Assembly: GCF_001026695.1 (NCBI RefSeq)
Contig: NZ_LDNB01000012.1
Coordinates: forward strand, 491,378-555,377
Length of the DNA: 64,000 nucleotides
Source: Neobacillus vireti
GTDB taxonomy: Bacteria > Bacillota > Bacilli > Bacillales > Cytobacillaceae
Direction of reading: 5' to 3'
The notes beneath the pieces are model-generated. The model was not told where the DNA came from, ran no database searches, and saw only the letters and a list, made by a program, of their open reading frames with translations. A program made the position numbers and the translations under genes. Positions 51,219 to 60,530 of the stretch are shown piece after piece; within the stretch, counting starts at the first letter, position 1, and the number at the start of each line of letters is the position of its first letter.

Positions 51219-51806
51219 TTGGCACAGTTAGGGTTTTATATTAATCAAAGTCTTTGCACTGGCTGTAAAGCCTGTAGTGTTTCATGTAAGGATAAAAATA
51301 ATCTTGACGTCGGGGTGAATTTTCGCCGGGTTTACACCTATGAGGAAGGAACCTTTATCCAGCAGCCATCAAGCGGTTTTGTGAATAACATAAAAGCTTT
51401 TTATTTCACTATTGCCTGCAATCATTGTACGAAACCAAGATGTATTCCCAGCTGCCCAACCGGAGCAATCATAAAGAATAAAGAAAATGGGGTAGTGACC
51501 ATTGATCAAGAAATTTGTGCCGGAGCGCAACTTTGCGTTAAGGCTTGTCCCTACGGTGCCCCGCAATATAATAAACAGAAGTTTAAATCGAATAAATGTG
51601 ATTTTTGTATCGACCTTCAAGAAAAAGGCGAGGAACCAGTGTGTGTAGCAACGTGCCCAATGAAGGCAATTGAATTTGGACCGGTAGAAAAGCTGAGGGA
51701 AAAATATGGGAGTGTCAGCCAAATTAAAGGGATGCCAAGTAATTCGATTACCCATCCCAATATTGTCATTACTCCCCACAAAGATGCGAAATTGTATAGT
51801 TCATAA
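51219..51806 (+). CDS. dmsB: DmsB-like four-cluster ferredoxin subunit, one cysteine missing
   Basis: 195 residues from TTG 51219 (AAGGAG nine bases upstream). Electron-transfer subunit with four cysteine groups: CTGCKACSVSC, CNHCTKPRCIPSC, CAGAQLCVKAC and CDFC...CVATC. In the third group the second cysteine is alanine (codon GCG), so only 15 of 16 ligands remain and that cluster may be [3Fe-4S] or altered. It passes electrons to the catalytic subunit. No membrane anchor gene follows; a ferredoxin-like gene does. Confidence 0.9.
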   Translation: MAQLGFYINQSLCTGCKACSVSCKDKNNLDVGVNFRRVYTYEEGTFIQQPSSGFVNNIKAFYFTIACNHCTKPRCIPSCPTGAIIKNKENGVVTIDQEICAGAQLCVKACPYGAPQYNKQKFKSNKCDFCIDLQEKGEEPVCVATCPMKAIEFGPVEKLREKYGSVSQIKGMPSNSITHPNIVITPHKDAKLYSS

Positions 51807-51870
51807 AAATTAATCAGCCGCGATGCCACAGAGATAAGAGGCATTGCGACTGAATTATCCGGGTGATTCT

Positions 51871-52773
51871 ATGTCTTTGATTCTAAATTGGTTAGAAAGT
51901 CTGTATGCGGATGTGAAAATAACAGAAAAATGTTCAAGGCAGAGAAACTATAGGTCCACCTGCACTGTTTGTGAGCAGGTATGTAAATTGGAAGCAATTT
52001 CATTCAATGAAAGAACAATGGTAATCGATTTACAGTGCTGCAATTCCTGTGGCGATTGTATCATTGCCTGTCCATTGTCAGCCATTAAAGGCTTAGCAGC
52101 ATCAAGAGAATTTGTTCATACCAGTCTCATTTATAGTGAGGCCTATACACCATCGGAAAAGGAACTGTTGATTTATAAAAAAAGAGGAATGAACGCTATT
52201 CAGATCACCGATATTCCACTAAATCCACAATGGGATTTTGTCCTAAGCAAAACAAATCGAATATTGAAGCTATTAGGTGAAAAGCCGATTAAAGTTGTTC
52301 GGAATAGTAATGAGGAGAAGCTGTCACGGAGAGACTTGTTTTCCAAACTGCAAAAAGAAGGGAAACAGTTAGCTAAAAATATGGCTCCGGTTTCGTGGCA
52401 GATAGAAGAAGATGAATGGAATCTAACAAGGTATTTTCAAGATTTTCAATTTTACTTAGTTGAAATCGACAAAAATAAATGTACACTCTGCCAGGCGTGT
52501 TTTTCCTTTTGCCCGCAAAAACTGTTTAGTTTAGCAGGTTCTGTTTTGCATATCGATCATGAGAAATGCGTGAATTGTATTGCTTGCACAGATATTTGTT
52601 CAGAAGAAGCCATCCGGATAAGACCTAAAATAAAGGAAAAAAGCGACTCGGTTGAGAGCGTTTATACAAACAAATGTCAGGATTGCGGACAGCTATTTTA
52701 TTCCTTTCAGGAGGAAAAAGAGAAATGTCATATTTGTGTAGACAGGGATCCTGAGTGGTTAAGTCCATATTAA
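51871..52773 (+). CDS. Multi-cluster ferredoxin-like protein of the molybdoenzyme operon
   Basis: 300 residues from ATG 51871 (GGGTGATTCT upstream). It has four cysteine groups of 4Fe-4S type (CTVCEQVCKLEA, CNSCGDCIIACPLSA, CTLCQACFSFCPQK, CVNCIACTDICSEE) and a C-terminal CxxC...CHIC zinc-ribbon or rubredoxin-like end. A stretch of about 90 residues without cysteines separates the pairs. It may replace the missing membrane subunit as electron donor to DmsB. NapF-like proteins are the nearest comparison. The last gene of the operon; terminator follows. Confidence 0.8.
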   Translation: MSLILNWLESLYADVKITEKCSRQRNYRSTCTVCEQVCKLEAISFNERTMVIDLQCCNSCGDCIIACPLSAIKGLAASREFVHTSLIYSEAYTPSEKELLIYKKRGMNAIQITDIPLNPQWDFVLSKTNRILKLLGEKPIKVVRNSNEEKLSRRDLFSKLQKEGKQLAKNMAPVSWQIEEDEWNLTRYFQDFQFYLVEIDKNKCTLCQACFSFCPQKLFSLAGSVLHIDHEKCVNCIACTDICSEEAIRIRPKIKEKSDSVESVYTNKCQDCGQLFYSFQEEKEKCHICVDRDPEWLSPY

Positions 52774-52785
52774 TCAAAATCAAAT

Positions 52786-52813
52786 AAAAAACGCCAATTT
52801 ACTGGCGTTTTTT
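52786..52813 (+). terminator. Terminator of the molybdoenzyme operon
   Basis: AAAACGCCA/TGGCGTTTT with TTT. Confidence 0.8.
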
Positions 52814-52825
52814 ATGTTCTTAAGA

Positions 52826-52914
52826 AGGAGAAGATGAGATTCGAACTCACGCGACGGTCGCCCGCCCTAACGCATTTCGAGTGCGCCCCCTTATAACCAC
52901 TTGGGTACTTCTCC
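52826..52914 (-). tRNA. tRNA-Ser (anticodon CGA)
   Basis: Acceptor GGAGAAG/CTTCTCC, anticodon loop CTCGAAA (CGA) on a GCGCA/TGCGT stem, long variable arm, and T-arm GTGAG-TTCGAAT-CTCAT. CCA is not encoded, and the discriminator base is U where tRNA-Ser usually has G. It reads UCG codons, which most Bacillus decode with tRNA-Ser(UGA). Confidence 0.88.
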
Positions 52915-52931
52915 ACATTGTATTGTGTTAA

Positions 52932-53002
52932 AGCGGGTGAGGGGAATCGAACCCCCGCCGTCAGCTTGGGAAGCTGAAATTCTACCATTAAACCACACCC
53001 GC
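52932..53002 (-). tRNA. tRNA-Gly (anticodon CCC)
   Basis: Acceptor GCGGGTG/CACCCGC, anticodon loop TTCCCAA (CCC) on TCAGC/GCTGA, T-arm GGGGG-TTCGATT-CCCCT, discriminator U, no encoded CCA. It reads GGG and lies 18 bp upstream of the Ser tRNA on the same strand, so they share a transcript. Confidence 0.93.
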
Positions 53003-53144
53003 AAACACTATTTGATACAGTAATTATTATACCATAATACCTTCAAATGTGGTAGAAAAATTAGGGCATTTATGGGGCAGCCAACAGGTTACGTTTAAGC
53101 GACCGTGGAGATGAGAAGAAAGGGTACGGTCGCTTATAGGTGTG

Positions 53145-54446
53145 TTAGCCCTTGGCCTTTGGTTTAATCGCAAATAGAGCAACGATTGCTGCCAGGATGC
53201 TGAGACTGCTCATAACGATAAAAATCCATTGGTTTGAAAATTTCATTAGCACGGCAATAATCGGCGGGCCTGCTGCGACCCCAATAAATCTCATCGACGC
53301 ATAAAACGATGTGATTGTTCCGCGTTCCTTCTTTTCTACCCCATCAGTAATAAGTGTATCAAGACAAGGAAGCCCAATACCGATCCCAATACCACTTATT
53401 AAAAACATTGTAATCATATACCACAACTTAATCGAAAACCATAAGGCTCCAATCGAAAGAGCCGCAGCCAGTATACCCCCAAACGTTAACCATTTCATCA
53501 ATACTTTATTTTTTTTGATGATTTTTCCGCCGATAAATGATGAAAGGCAAAGTGCACCAAGGGGTAAAGCTAGAAAGAAACCTTTTTTAATATCCTTGAT
53601 TCCATATTCTTTTTCGAATATTTCCGAAAGGTAAAACAGAATTCCGAATAGGACGAGCATTAAAATGCCACCAATAAAAAAGATGGCATAAAGCCAACGA
53701 CCCTTTTCACTAAAGGTCTTCTTAACCCCATTAAAGAATTCCCTGAAAGGGACTGGTTTTTGGGAACTTTTTGGAGATTTAACTAGAAAGATCATCATTA
53801 CAACAGAAATAGCACAAAAGACAGGAAAAGAAAGAAAAGGTAAAAACCAAATAAACCCGGCTAGAAATGCCCCAAAGATGGGACTTAAAACCTTTCCGAA
53901 CGTATTAGATGTCTCGATAATTCCCAAACAAACACTAACATCATCTTCATTTTTAAACATATCTCCTACTAATGGAAGTACAATTGGAAATGCCCCGGCT
54001 GCGCCCACTCCTTGAAGAGCGCGGCCCGCTAAGATGACCCAATAAGCATTATCCAATTTCCAAGCAGCTCCGCCGGCAATAATTCCGCCAATTCCAGCAA
54101 TAATGAGGCTTGGGATGATGACCTTTTTTCTGCCGATATGGTCTGATAAATAGCCGGCGATTGGGATTAAAAAAATCGCAACGATTGAATAAACCGTAAT
54201 AATCATGCTTGTTTGTAACGATGAAATATCTAATTTCTTTTCCATCGTAGGTAAAATAGGAATCAACATAGAATTGCCTAATGTCATAACTAAAGGAATC
54301 GAAGATAAGGAAAGAATTGCCCACTTTTGCTTTGAGATCTCATTCCAACGTTTATGGCCTGCTTTAGCTTGTTTCTTTTTTGCTGCAGGTGGGCTTTTCG
54401 ATAATTGCTCAATATGTTCCATTTTTTCTCTCAATCCCGCCTTCAT
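53145..54446 (-). CDS. MFS transporter, drug-efflux type
   Basis: 433 residues with 12 predicted spans after a basic, cytoplasmic start. MFS motif between spans 2 and 3 is GYLSDHIGRKKVI and the span-4 region GRALQGVGAAGAFPI matches the DHA1 drug-proton antiporter group; span 5 has the motif-C-like GKVLSPIFGAFLAG. The substrate is unknown. The start is unsure: ATG 54446 has no ribosome site, ATG 54422 has a weak GGCGGGATTGAGAG. A hairpin (53095-53137, AAGCGACCGT/ACGGTCGCTT) lies after the stop. Confidence 0.88.
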   Translation of the reverse strand: MKAGLREKMEHIEQLSKSPPAAKKKQAKAGHKRWNEISKQKWAILSLSSIPLVMTLGNSMLIPILPTMEKKLDISSLQTSMIITVYSIVAIFLIPIAGYLSDHIGRKKVIIPSLIIAGIGGIIAGGAAWKLDNAYWVILAGRALQGVGAAGAFPIVLPLVGDMFKNEDDVSVCLGIIETSNTFGKVLSPIFGAFLAGFIWFLPFLSFPVFCAISVVMMIFLVKSPKSSQKPVPFREFFNGVKKTFSEKGRWLYAIFFIGGILMLVLFGILFYLSEIFEKEYGIKDIKKGFFLALPLGALCLSSFIGGKIIKKNKVLMKWLTFGGILAAALSIGALWFSIKLWYMITMFLISGIGIGIGLPCLDTLITDGVEKKERGTITSFYASMRFIGVAAGPPIIAVLMKFSNQWIFIVMSSLSILAAIVALFAIKPKAKG

Positions 54447-54548
54447 TTTTTTTTATATTGTTAATATGGCTTTTTTCAATATAAAAAAACTATGGGAAAA
54501 GAATCCTTTTAATAGCAGCACAAATTAAAAAATTCTAAAAAATATCTC

Positions 54549-54577
54549 TTGACAGTTGCAGCTAAATTTAATAACAT
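54549..54577 (+). promoter_or_regulatory. Sigma-A promoter of the trp operon
   Basis: TTGACA (54549-54554), 17 bp, TAACAT (54572-54577). Transcription should start near 54584. Confidence 0.8.
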
Positions 54578-54583
54578 TTAAAA

Positions 54584-54892
54584 CAATATCAAACTAAATA
54601 ATGCAAATTGTTGAACAAGAGGAGTACACATATTTATTTCTTTGCAGAGAATCGGGGATGGTGAGAACCCGATAAGAAAGAATTTGTGGAATGGACTTGT
54701 GAGAGGTATCTTGAACAAAAGTAGGGATACACGGAGTTCTGCCGTTAAAAGGATAGGATATCGAGCGATTGCTCTGTATCTGAAATTGAGGAAGCAATTA
54801 ATTTTTGCTTCAAACAGAGGTGGCACCACGACAATAGAATCGTCCTCTATATGCATAACGCTTGTTATGCATATAGAGGACGATTTTTTTTT
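54584..54892 (+). promoter_or_regulatory. T-box riboswitch (tRNA-Trp) of the trp operon
   Basis: Stem I with GGTGAGAACCCG-type features and TGG specifier candidates at 54687-54689 or 54692-54694, the T-box sequence AGGTGGCACCACG at 54818-54830, and a terminator of 19-bp arms (54841-54859 with 54864-54882) followed by eight T. Uncharged tRNA-Trp should prevent termination and switch on trpE onward. Confidence 0.92.
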
Positions 54893-54914
54893 ATTTTTTG
54901 AAAGGAGTTATCAA

Positions 54915-56321
54915 ATGTCTGTTAAAACTGGCTTTATAAGAAAAGAAATTCGTGGAGATATCCATACGCCAATCTCTATTTTGCAAAAAATCAAAGGGAA
55001 AAAGAAGTTTTTATTGGAAAGTTCTCATAAATTTAATGATTCTGGCCGCTATTCCTTTATTGGAGCAGACCCGGCATTTGAACTAATTTCGTATGGAGAT
55101 GATAACGAAATTATCAATCGGAATGGCGAAAAAAAGACTTTAAAAGGAAATCCTTTGGAGATAGTAAAAAACCTTTTGCCGTTAATTGAGAGCGACGAAA
55201 TACTAATTCCCTTTATTGGCGGAGCGGTTGGGTATGCAGGCTATGACATCATCAGACAGTACGAAATCATCGGGGAAGAGTACCCTAACGGATTAAATAT
55301 GCCTGATGTCCACCTAATGTTTTATGAGGAAATCATTGTTTATGACCATCTTGAGGAAAAGGTATTGATTTTTGGAATTCCGCTTTCAAACGAAAGTAAT
55401 CTAGAAAGTGTTGATAACAAAGTAAACCAAAGGGTGGCGGAACTGAAACGGCCGTACGATTTTCCTGAAGAGGAGCCCTTTTCGCTGGCAGGGTTTAGCT
55501 CAGATACGACAAAAGAGGCGTTTGTTCAAAATGTTACAGCTGCAAAGGAGTATATAGTAGCAGGTGATATTTTCCAGGTGGTGCTTTCTAGGAGAATGAA
55601 GTCAGAATTCCAAGGCTCCACCTTATCGCTTTATCGAAAGCATCGGTCTTATAATCCCACACCATATATGTTTTATATAGATTTTGATTCCTATACCGTT
55701 ATCGGTTCATCGCCTGAAAGTTTAATTAAAACAAGGGGGAGAACTGTAATCGCAAATCCAATCGCCGGTACAAAAAGAAGAGGGAAAAAAGCCGAGGAAG
55801 ATTTACAGCTTGAAAAGGAATTATTACAGGACGAGAAAGAGCTTGCCGAACATAAAATGCTGGTTGATCTTGGCAGGAACGACCTTGGCAAGGTAAGTGA
55901 ATTTGGCTCCGTACAGGTTGAGCGCTACATGGCAGTCGAAAAGTTCCGCCACGTCATCCATCTTGTCTCAGAAATCAGCGGCCGTCTTCAGCCTGATAAA
56001 ACAGCGATTGATGCACTTGCTGCCTGCCTTCCTGCCGGTACCGTTTCGGGTGCCCCAAAGGTGCGAGCAATGGAAATTATTAATTCCTTAGAAAAGTCAA
56101 AACGCGGACTTTATTCTGGGGCAATTGGTTACTTATCGGTAAACGGAAATATGGATTTTGCCCTAGCAATTAGAACAATGATACTGAAAGAAGGCATAGC
56201 CTATATTCAAGCGGGAGCGGGAATTGTTTTTGACTCCAATCCCGAGTCAGAGTATGAGGAAACCGTAAGCAAGTTAAAAAGCTTTTTGGAGGGTCCCAAG
56301 GATGATTTTATTAATAGATAA
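54915..56321 (+). CDS. trpE: Anthranilate synthase component I
   Basis: 468 residues from ATG 54915 (AAAGGAGTTATCAA upstream); the long frame beginning 54642 runs through the T-box and is not coding. It makes anthranilate from chorismate with ammonia from TrpG. LLESS near residue 34 is the tryptophan feedback site; chorismate-binding features include GDIFQVVLSRR, IGSSPESL, NPIAGTKRRG, HLVSEISG and GAPKVRAMEI. It overlaps trpG by 20 bases. Confidence 0.97.
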   Translation: MSVKTGFIRKEIRGDIHTPISILQKIKGKKKFLLESSHKFNDSGRYSFIGADPAFELISYGDDNEIINRNGEKKTLKGNPLEIVKNLLPLIESDEILIPFIGGAVGYAGYDIIRQYEIIGEEYPNGLNMPDVHLMFYEEIIVYDHLEEKVLIFGIPLSNESNLESVDNKVNQRVAELKRPYDFPEEEPFSLAGFSSDTTKEAFVQNVTAAKEYIVAGDIFQVVLSRRMKSEFQGSTLSLYRKHRSYNPTPYMFYIDFDSYTVIGSSPESLIKTRGRTVIANPIAGTKRRGKKAEEDLQLEKELLQDEKELAEHKMLVDLGRNDLGKVSEFGSVQVERYMAVEKFRHVIHLVSEISGRLQPDKTAIDALAACLPAGTVSGAPKVRAMEIINSLEKSKRGLYSGAIGYLSVNGNMDFALAIRTMILKEGIAYIQAGAGIVFDSNPESEYEETVSKLKSFLEGPKDDFINR

Positions 56322-56913
56322 CTTTGATTCTTTTACATTTAACCTGTATCAGTACTTAGGAGAATTGGGGGAAAAGGTTGTAGTATACCGCAACAATCAG
56401 ATAACGATGGATGATATCAAAAATTTGAACCCAAGAGCAATCATCCTGTCGCCGGGGCCAGGAAAACCCGAGGATGCGGGAATATGCATAGAATTGATTC
56501 GGACCTTTTACCGGAAATTTCCGATTTTAGGAATTTGTCTTGGCCATCAGGCGATTGGTGCTGCCTTTGGCTCCGAAATTAGAAGTGCCCAGAATATAAA
56601 GCATGGCAAAACCTCCTTCATCCTTCATAAGGACAGCAAACTATTTGATGATTTAATATCACCATTAGAGGTCATGCGGTATCATTCATTGGCAATTGAA
56701 AAAAGCACCATGCCTGTAGAGCTTGAATGTATCGCTCATTCAATTGACGACCAAGAAGTAATGGCCATTCAGCATAATCAATATCCCATTTTTGGTCTTC
56801 AGTTCCATCCTGAATCGATTGGGACTCCGTCAGGAAAACAAATACTTAAAAATTTTTTACAAGCGATAGAAAGGAAGGAAGCAGATGAAGAATTATTTAC
56901 TCCAGTTAGCTGA
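56302..56913 (+). CDS. trpG: Anthranilate synthase component II (glutamine amidotransferase)
   Basis: 203 residues. Class I amidotransferase triad: cysteine in GICLGHQAIG (about 79), His and Glu in LQFHPESIGTPSG; oxyanion loop LSPGPGKPEDAG. It supplies ammonia to TrpE, and perhaps to PabB. In B. subtilis the shared subunit lies in the folate operon, whereas here it is inside trp, as in the B. cereus group. Confidence 0.95.
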   Translation: MILLIDNFDSFTFNLYQYLGELGEKVVVYRNNQITMDDIKNLNPRAIILSPGPGKPEDAGICIELIRTFYRKFPILGICLGHQAIGAAFGSEIRSAQNIKHGKTSFILHKDSKLFDDLISPLEVMRYHSLAIEKSTMPVELECIAHSIDDQEVMAIQHNQYPIFGLQFHPESIGTPSGKQILKNFLQAIERKEADEELFTPVS

Positions 56914-57910
56914 GCAAAAGTCATTTTCTGAAAATCAAATGAAGGATGCGATTGATTTTATTTTGGGGGAAGAAGTTTCTGAGTCGGAAATAGCCGCCTT
57001 TTTAATGGGCTTGAAATCAAAAGGGGAAACAGTCGACGAAATTGTTGGTATTGTGCGGGCACTGAAAGCAAATACACTCCCATTTATGAAGAATTTCCCG
57101 AATGTTCTTGATAATTGCGGGACGGGGGGAGATGGTTCATCAAGTTTTAATGTCAGCACAACATCCGCCTTTGTCATTGCAGGGGCTGGAGTTCCAGTTT
57201 CCAAGCATGGAAATCGAAGTATCTCTAGTAAAACGGGAAGTGCTGATGTCCTTGAACATTTGGGGATAAATCTAAATTTACCAGCTGAATGTACGGAAGA
57301 AATTCTCGAAGATATCGGGATCGCCTTTCTATTTGCACCACATGTTCATCCAAAACTTAAAAAGGTGATGACCGTTCGTAAACAACTTAAAATACCTACT
57401 ATTTTTAATTTTATCGGACCGCTGACAAACCCAATGGAATTAGATTACCAGCTACTTGGGGTTTATCGTAGGGATTTAATCCATGTGTTTGCTGAGGTGT
57501 TAAAACAATTGGGACGTAAGCGGGCAACAATCATCAATGGTGCAGGCTTTATGGATGAAGCATCACTGCAGGGCGAAAACCATCTTACCATTTTGGAAAA
57601 TGGAACGATTACCAATCATTCCTTCTATCCCGAAGAGGCAGGCTTGCCGCAGTATGAAAATAGCTGTATTAAGGGCGGCGATGCGAAGGATAACGCAGAA
57701 ATATTGGTTAACGTTTTGAAAGGGAAAAGTGGCGCTCATCGGGACACAGTATTACTCAATGCAGGGATCGGAATTTTCACTGCAGGTAAGGCAGACACGA
57801 TTAATGAGGGGATTCAAATAGCTAAGGACATCATTGATTCAGGGGCAGCATATGAAAAGCTTACGGCTTTAATTGAAAAATCCCAAGCGGTGCAAAGGGA
57901 GGCAATCTAA
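56885..57910 (+). CDS. trpD: Anthranilate phosphoribosyltransferase
   Basis: 341 residues, starts 29 bases inside trpG with AAAGGAAGGAAG upstream. Couples anthranilate to PRPP. PRPP-binding CGTGGDGSSSFNVST (about 79-93), SKHGNRSISSKTGSADVLE, and KVMTVRKQLKIPTIFNFIG, PLTNP are the standard motifs. Full family length. Confidence 0.97.
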   Translation: MKNYLLQLAEQKSFSENQMKDAIDFILGEEVSESEIAAFLMGLKSKGETVDEIVGIVRALKANTLPFMKNFPNVLDNCGTGGDGSSSFNVSTTSAFVIAGAGVPVSKHGNRSISSKTGSADVLEHLGINLNLPAECTEEILEDIGIAFLFAPHVHPKLKKVMTVRKQLKIPTIFNFIGPLTNPMELDYQLLGVYRRDLIHVFAEVLKQLGRKRATIINGAGFMDEASLQGENHLTILENGTITNHSFYPEEAGLPQYENSCIKGGDAKDNAEILVNVLKGKSGAHRDTVLLNAGIGIFTAGKADTINEGIQIAKDIIDSGAAYEKLTALIEKSQAVQREAI

Positions 57911-58702
57911 GTGGGAACGATACTTGAGAAAATTATTGAACAAAAAAAGCAGGAAATTAATATTCATCGTGAGAACAAGAAGTTCATCCCGAAACAACAC
58001 TCTGAAAGACGTTCTTTTATAAAAAAGCTGCGAAAAGCCGAGGAATTAGCGATTATTGCCGAGTTCAAACGGGCATCACCGTCAAAAGGAATCATCAATA
58101 ACAATGTCAATCCAGCTGAGCAAGCGGCAGCTTACGAAAAGTTAGGTGCGAGTGCGATATCTGTCTTAACAGATCAAACTTTTTTTAAAGGATCTTTTGC
58201 AGATTTAAAGACGGTCCGTGAGGCTGTAGAACTGCCGATTCTTTGCAAAGACTTTATTATTGATCGCATTCAAATCGATCAGGCTGCTATACATGGTGCT
58301 GATTTGATTCTGTTAATCGTTGCAGCGTTAGAGGACGAAAGATTAATTGACCTGTACCAATATGCAAAGGAATTGGGATTGGAAATATTGGTGGAAGTCC
58401 ATAATCAAAACGAGTTAGAAAGGGCAATCAAAATGGGTGCGGAGCTGATTGGCATTAATAATCGCGACTTGAAAACCTTTGAAGTGTCACTGGAAGTCAC
58501 AGAAAAATTGGCTGCCCTTGTAAAGAATTCTGGAGCTTATTTGATAAGTGAAAGCGGCGTTCATGTTCAGGAGGATGTTAAACGAGTCAGAAATGCCGGG
58601 GCAAACGGGATTTTAGTCGGTGAAGCCTTAATGAGAAGCCTAGACGTAAAACAAACTTTTAGCGATTTTCGTATGCCGATTAGTGAGGAGATAAGACAAT
58701 GA
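57911..58702 (+). CDS. trpC: Indole-3-glycerol phosphate synthase
   Basis: 263 residues, GTG start directly after the trpD stop with AAAGGGAGG upstream. TIM barrel with IIAEFKRASPSKG (catalytic Lys/Glu), VLTDQTFFKGS, LCKDFIID, IGINNRDLKTFEV and LISESGV. It closes the ring of carboxyphenylamino-deoxyribulose phosphate. The stop overlaps the trpF start. Confidence 0.97.
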   Translation: MGTILEKIIEQKKQEINIHRENKKFIPKQHSERRSFIKKLRKAEELAIIAEFKRASPSKGIINNNVNPAEQAAAYEKLGASAISVLTDQTFFKGSFADLKTVREAVELPILCKDFIIDRIQIDQAAIHGADLILLIVAALEDERLIDLYQYAKELGLEILVEVHNQNELERAIKMGAELIGINNRDLKTFEVSLEVTEKLAALVKNSGAYLISESGVHVQEDVKRVRNAGANGILVGEALMRSLDVKQTFSDFRMPISEEIRQ

Positions 58703-59307
58703 GGGTGAAGATTTGTGGAATAATGGATGTTAATACAGCAAGAGTTGCATTAGATTACGGAGCCGACGCTCTCGGGTTTGTGTTTGCGGAAAGTAAACGC
58801 AAGATATTACCGGAAATAGCCGGAGAAATTATTTCACAGTTACCTAAGGAAGTCATCAAGGTAGGCGTCTTTGTTAACGAAACAAAAGACGAAATCGAAA
58901 GGATTGCTGCAATTGCCGGTCTGACTCATATCCAATTACACGGTGACGAAACAGAGGTTTTCAGTTCGTCTTTATCATTACCAGTAATAAAAGCGATTAG
59001 CTTTCATAGTAACGAAGAGTTAGCTGGTTATTTTCAATATCCATGTGAGTATCTGCTCCTTGATGGTCCAAAAGGAAAATACAGAGGCGGTAACGGGACG
59101 GCGTTTGCTTGGAGTGAAGTGAACCCAACCATAATCGATGGAAAAAAAGTAATCCTTGCAGGGGGATTACATGTTGGTAATATCGAAGCGGCGATAAAGA
59201 CAATTAGACCTTGTATGGTGGATGTAAGTTCAGGAGTCGAAACCGAAGGAGTTAAGGATTTTAGGAAGATTAAAGAATTTATCAAAAAGGCAAAGGGAGC
59301 CATTTAG
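58699..59307 (+). CDS. trpF: Phosphoribosylanthranilate isomerase
   Basis: 202 residues; ATGA overlap with trpC. The catalytic KICGI at the start, [13 protein letters not shown], and [24 protein letters not shown] further on are all in order. It is a separate gene here, not fused to trpC. Confidence 0.95.
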   Translation: MRVKICGIMDVNTARVALDYGADALGFVFAESKRKILPEIAGEIISQLPKEVIKVGVFVNETKDEIERIAAIAGLTHIQLHGDETEVFSSSLSLPVIKAISFHSNEELAGYFQYPCEYLLLDGPKGKYRGGNGTAFAWSEVNPTIIDGKKVILAGGLHVGNIEAAIKTIRPCMVDVSSGVETEGVKDFRKIKEFIKKAKGAI

Positions 59308-59324
59308 AAGTGGAGGAGCAAGGA

Positions 59325-60530
59325 ATGATAACTTATACATTACCAAATGAAAAAGGCCATTTTGGAATTTTTGGCGGAAGGTTGGTTCCTGAAACATTGA
59401 TGAAGGCCGTCTTGGAATTAGAGCAGGCCTATGACAACGCTAAAAAGGACGCAAGCTTTCAAGCTGAAATCGATCGATTATTAAAAGAATATGTCGGCAG
59501 AGAAACGCCGTTATATTTTGCTGAAAATCTTAGCAGGCATGCCGGGGGAGCAAATATATACCTTAAAAGGGAAGATTTAAACCATACAGGTGCCCATAAA
59601 ATCAACAATGCAATTGGGCAAGCGCTATTGGCAGTTCGAATGGGGAAAAAAAAGATTGTTGCCGAAACTGGAGCCGGCCAGCATGGGGTTGCCACTGCAA
59701 CTGTTTGTGCGCTTTTAAACCTCGAATGCATCATTTTTATGGGCGAGGAAGACATCAAACGCCAAGCCCTTAATGTTTTCCGGATGGAATTGCTCGGTGC
59801 AAAGGTTGTCAGTGTTACCTCTGGTAGTGCGACTCTAAAGGATGCGGTTAACGAAGCGCTCAGGTACTGGGTCGCTAATGTGGATGATACTCACTATTTA
59901 TTGGGGTCTGTTATGGGTCCACATCCATTCCCGACAATGGTTAGGGATTTTCAAAGTGTAATTGGCAAGGAAACCAAAGAACAATTTAAACTCCGCAATA
60001 GCAGCCTTCCAGACGCAGTCGTGGCTTGTATCGGCGGCGGAAGCAATGCAATGGGAATATTCTATCCATTTATAGAGGATGAGGAAGTCAGTTTATATGG
60101 GATAGAGGCTGCCGGGCAGGGCGTGGATACGGAATATCATGCTGCTTCGCTGACAAAAGGGAAACCAGGCGTTTTACATGGCGCATTAATGTATTTGCTC
60201 CAAAATGACGATGGGCAAATTCAAGAAGCTCATTCGATTTCAGCCGGTCTAGATTATCCTGGGGTCGGTCCTGAACATAGCCATTTAAAGGAAGTCGGCA
60301 GAGCCAAATACTTTTCGATTACGGATGAAGAAGCACTTGAGGCCTTTCAGCTGTTATCCAAGCTGGAAGGAATAATCCCTGCGCTTGAAAGTGCGCATGC
60401 CATCGCTTTTGCCGTGAAACTGGCATCTGAAATGAAGGAATCTCAAAATATCGTTGTTTGCTTGTCAGGGCGCGGTGATAAAGATGTTGAGACAGTAAAG
60501 GCAAGGTTAAAAGGGGGAGAAGGAAAATGA
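59325..60530 (+). CDS. trpB: Tryptophan synthase beta chain
   Basis: 401 residues from ATG 59325, as GGAGGAG (59311-59317) is then properly placed; GTG 59310 is too early. PLP lysine in [10 protein letters not shown] (about 90), [10 protein letters not shown], and the phosphate loop [10 protein letters not shown] (about 235). It joins indole and serine. It overlaps trpA by four bases. Confidence 0.97.
   Translation: MITYTLPNEKGHFGIFGGRLVPETLMKAVLELEQAYDNAKKDASFQAEIDRLLKEYVGRETPLYFAENLSRHAGGANIYLKREDLNHTGAHKINNAIGQALLAVRMGKKKIVAETGAGQHGVATATVCALLNLECIIFMGEEDIKRQALNVFRMELLGAKVVSVTSGSATLKDAVNEALRYWVANVDDTHYLLGSVMGPHPFPTMVRDFQSVIGKETKEQFKLRNSSLPDAVVACIGGGSNAMGIFYPFIEDEEVSLYGIEAAGQGVDTEYHAASLTKGKPGVLHGALMYLLQNDDGQIQEAHSISAGLDYPGVGPEHSHLKEVGRAKYFSITDEEALEAFQLLSKLEGIIPALESAHAIAFAVKLASEMKESQNIVVCLSGRGDKDVETVKARLKGGEGK

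Noticed and set aside
54642..54914. In-frame upstream extension of trpE
   Set aside because: It runs through the T-box and terminator; the ATG at 54915 with AAAGGAG is the real start.
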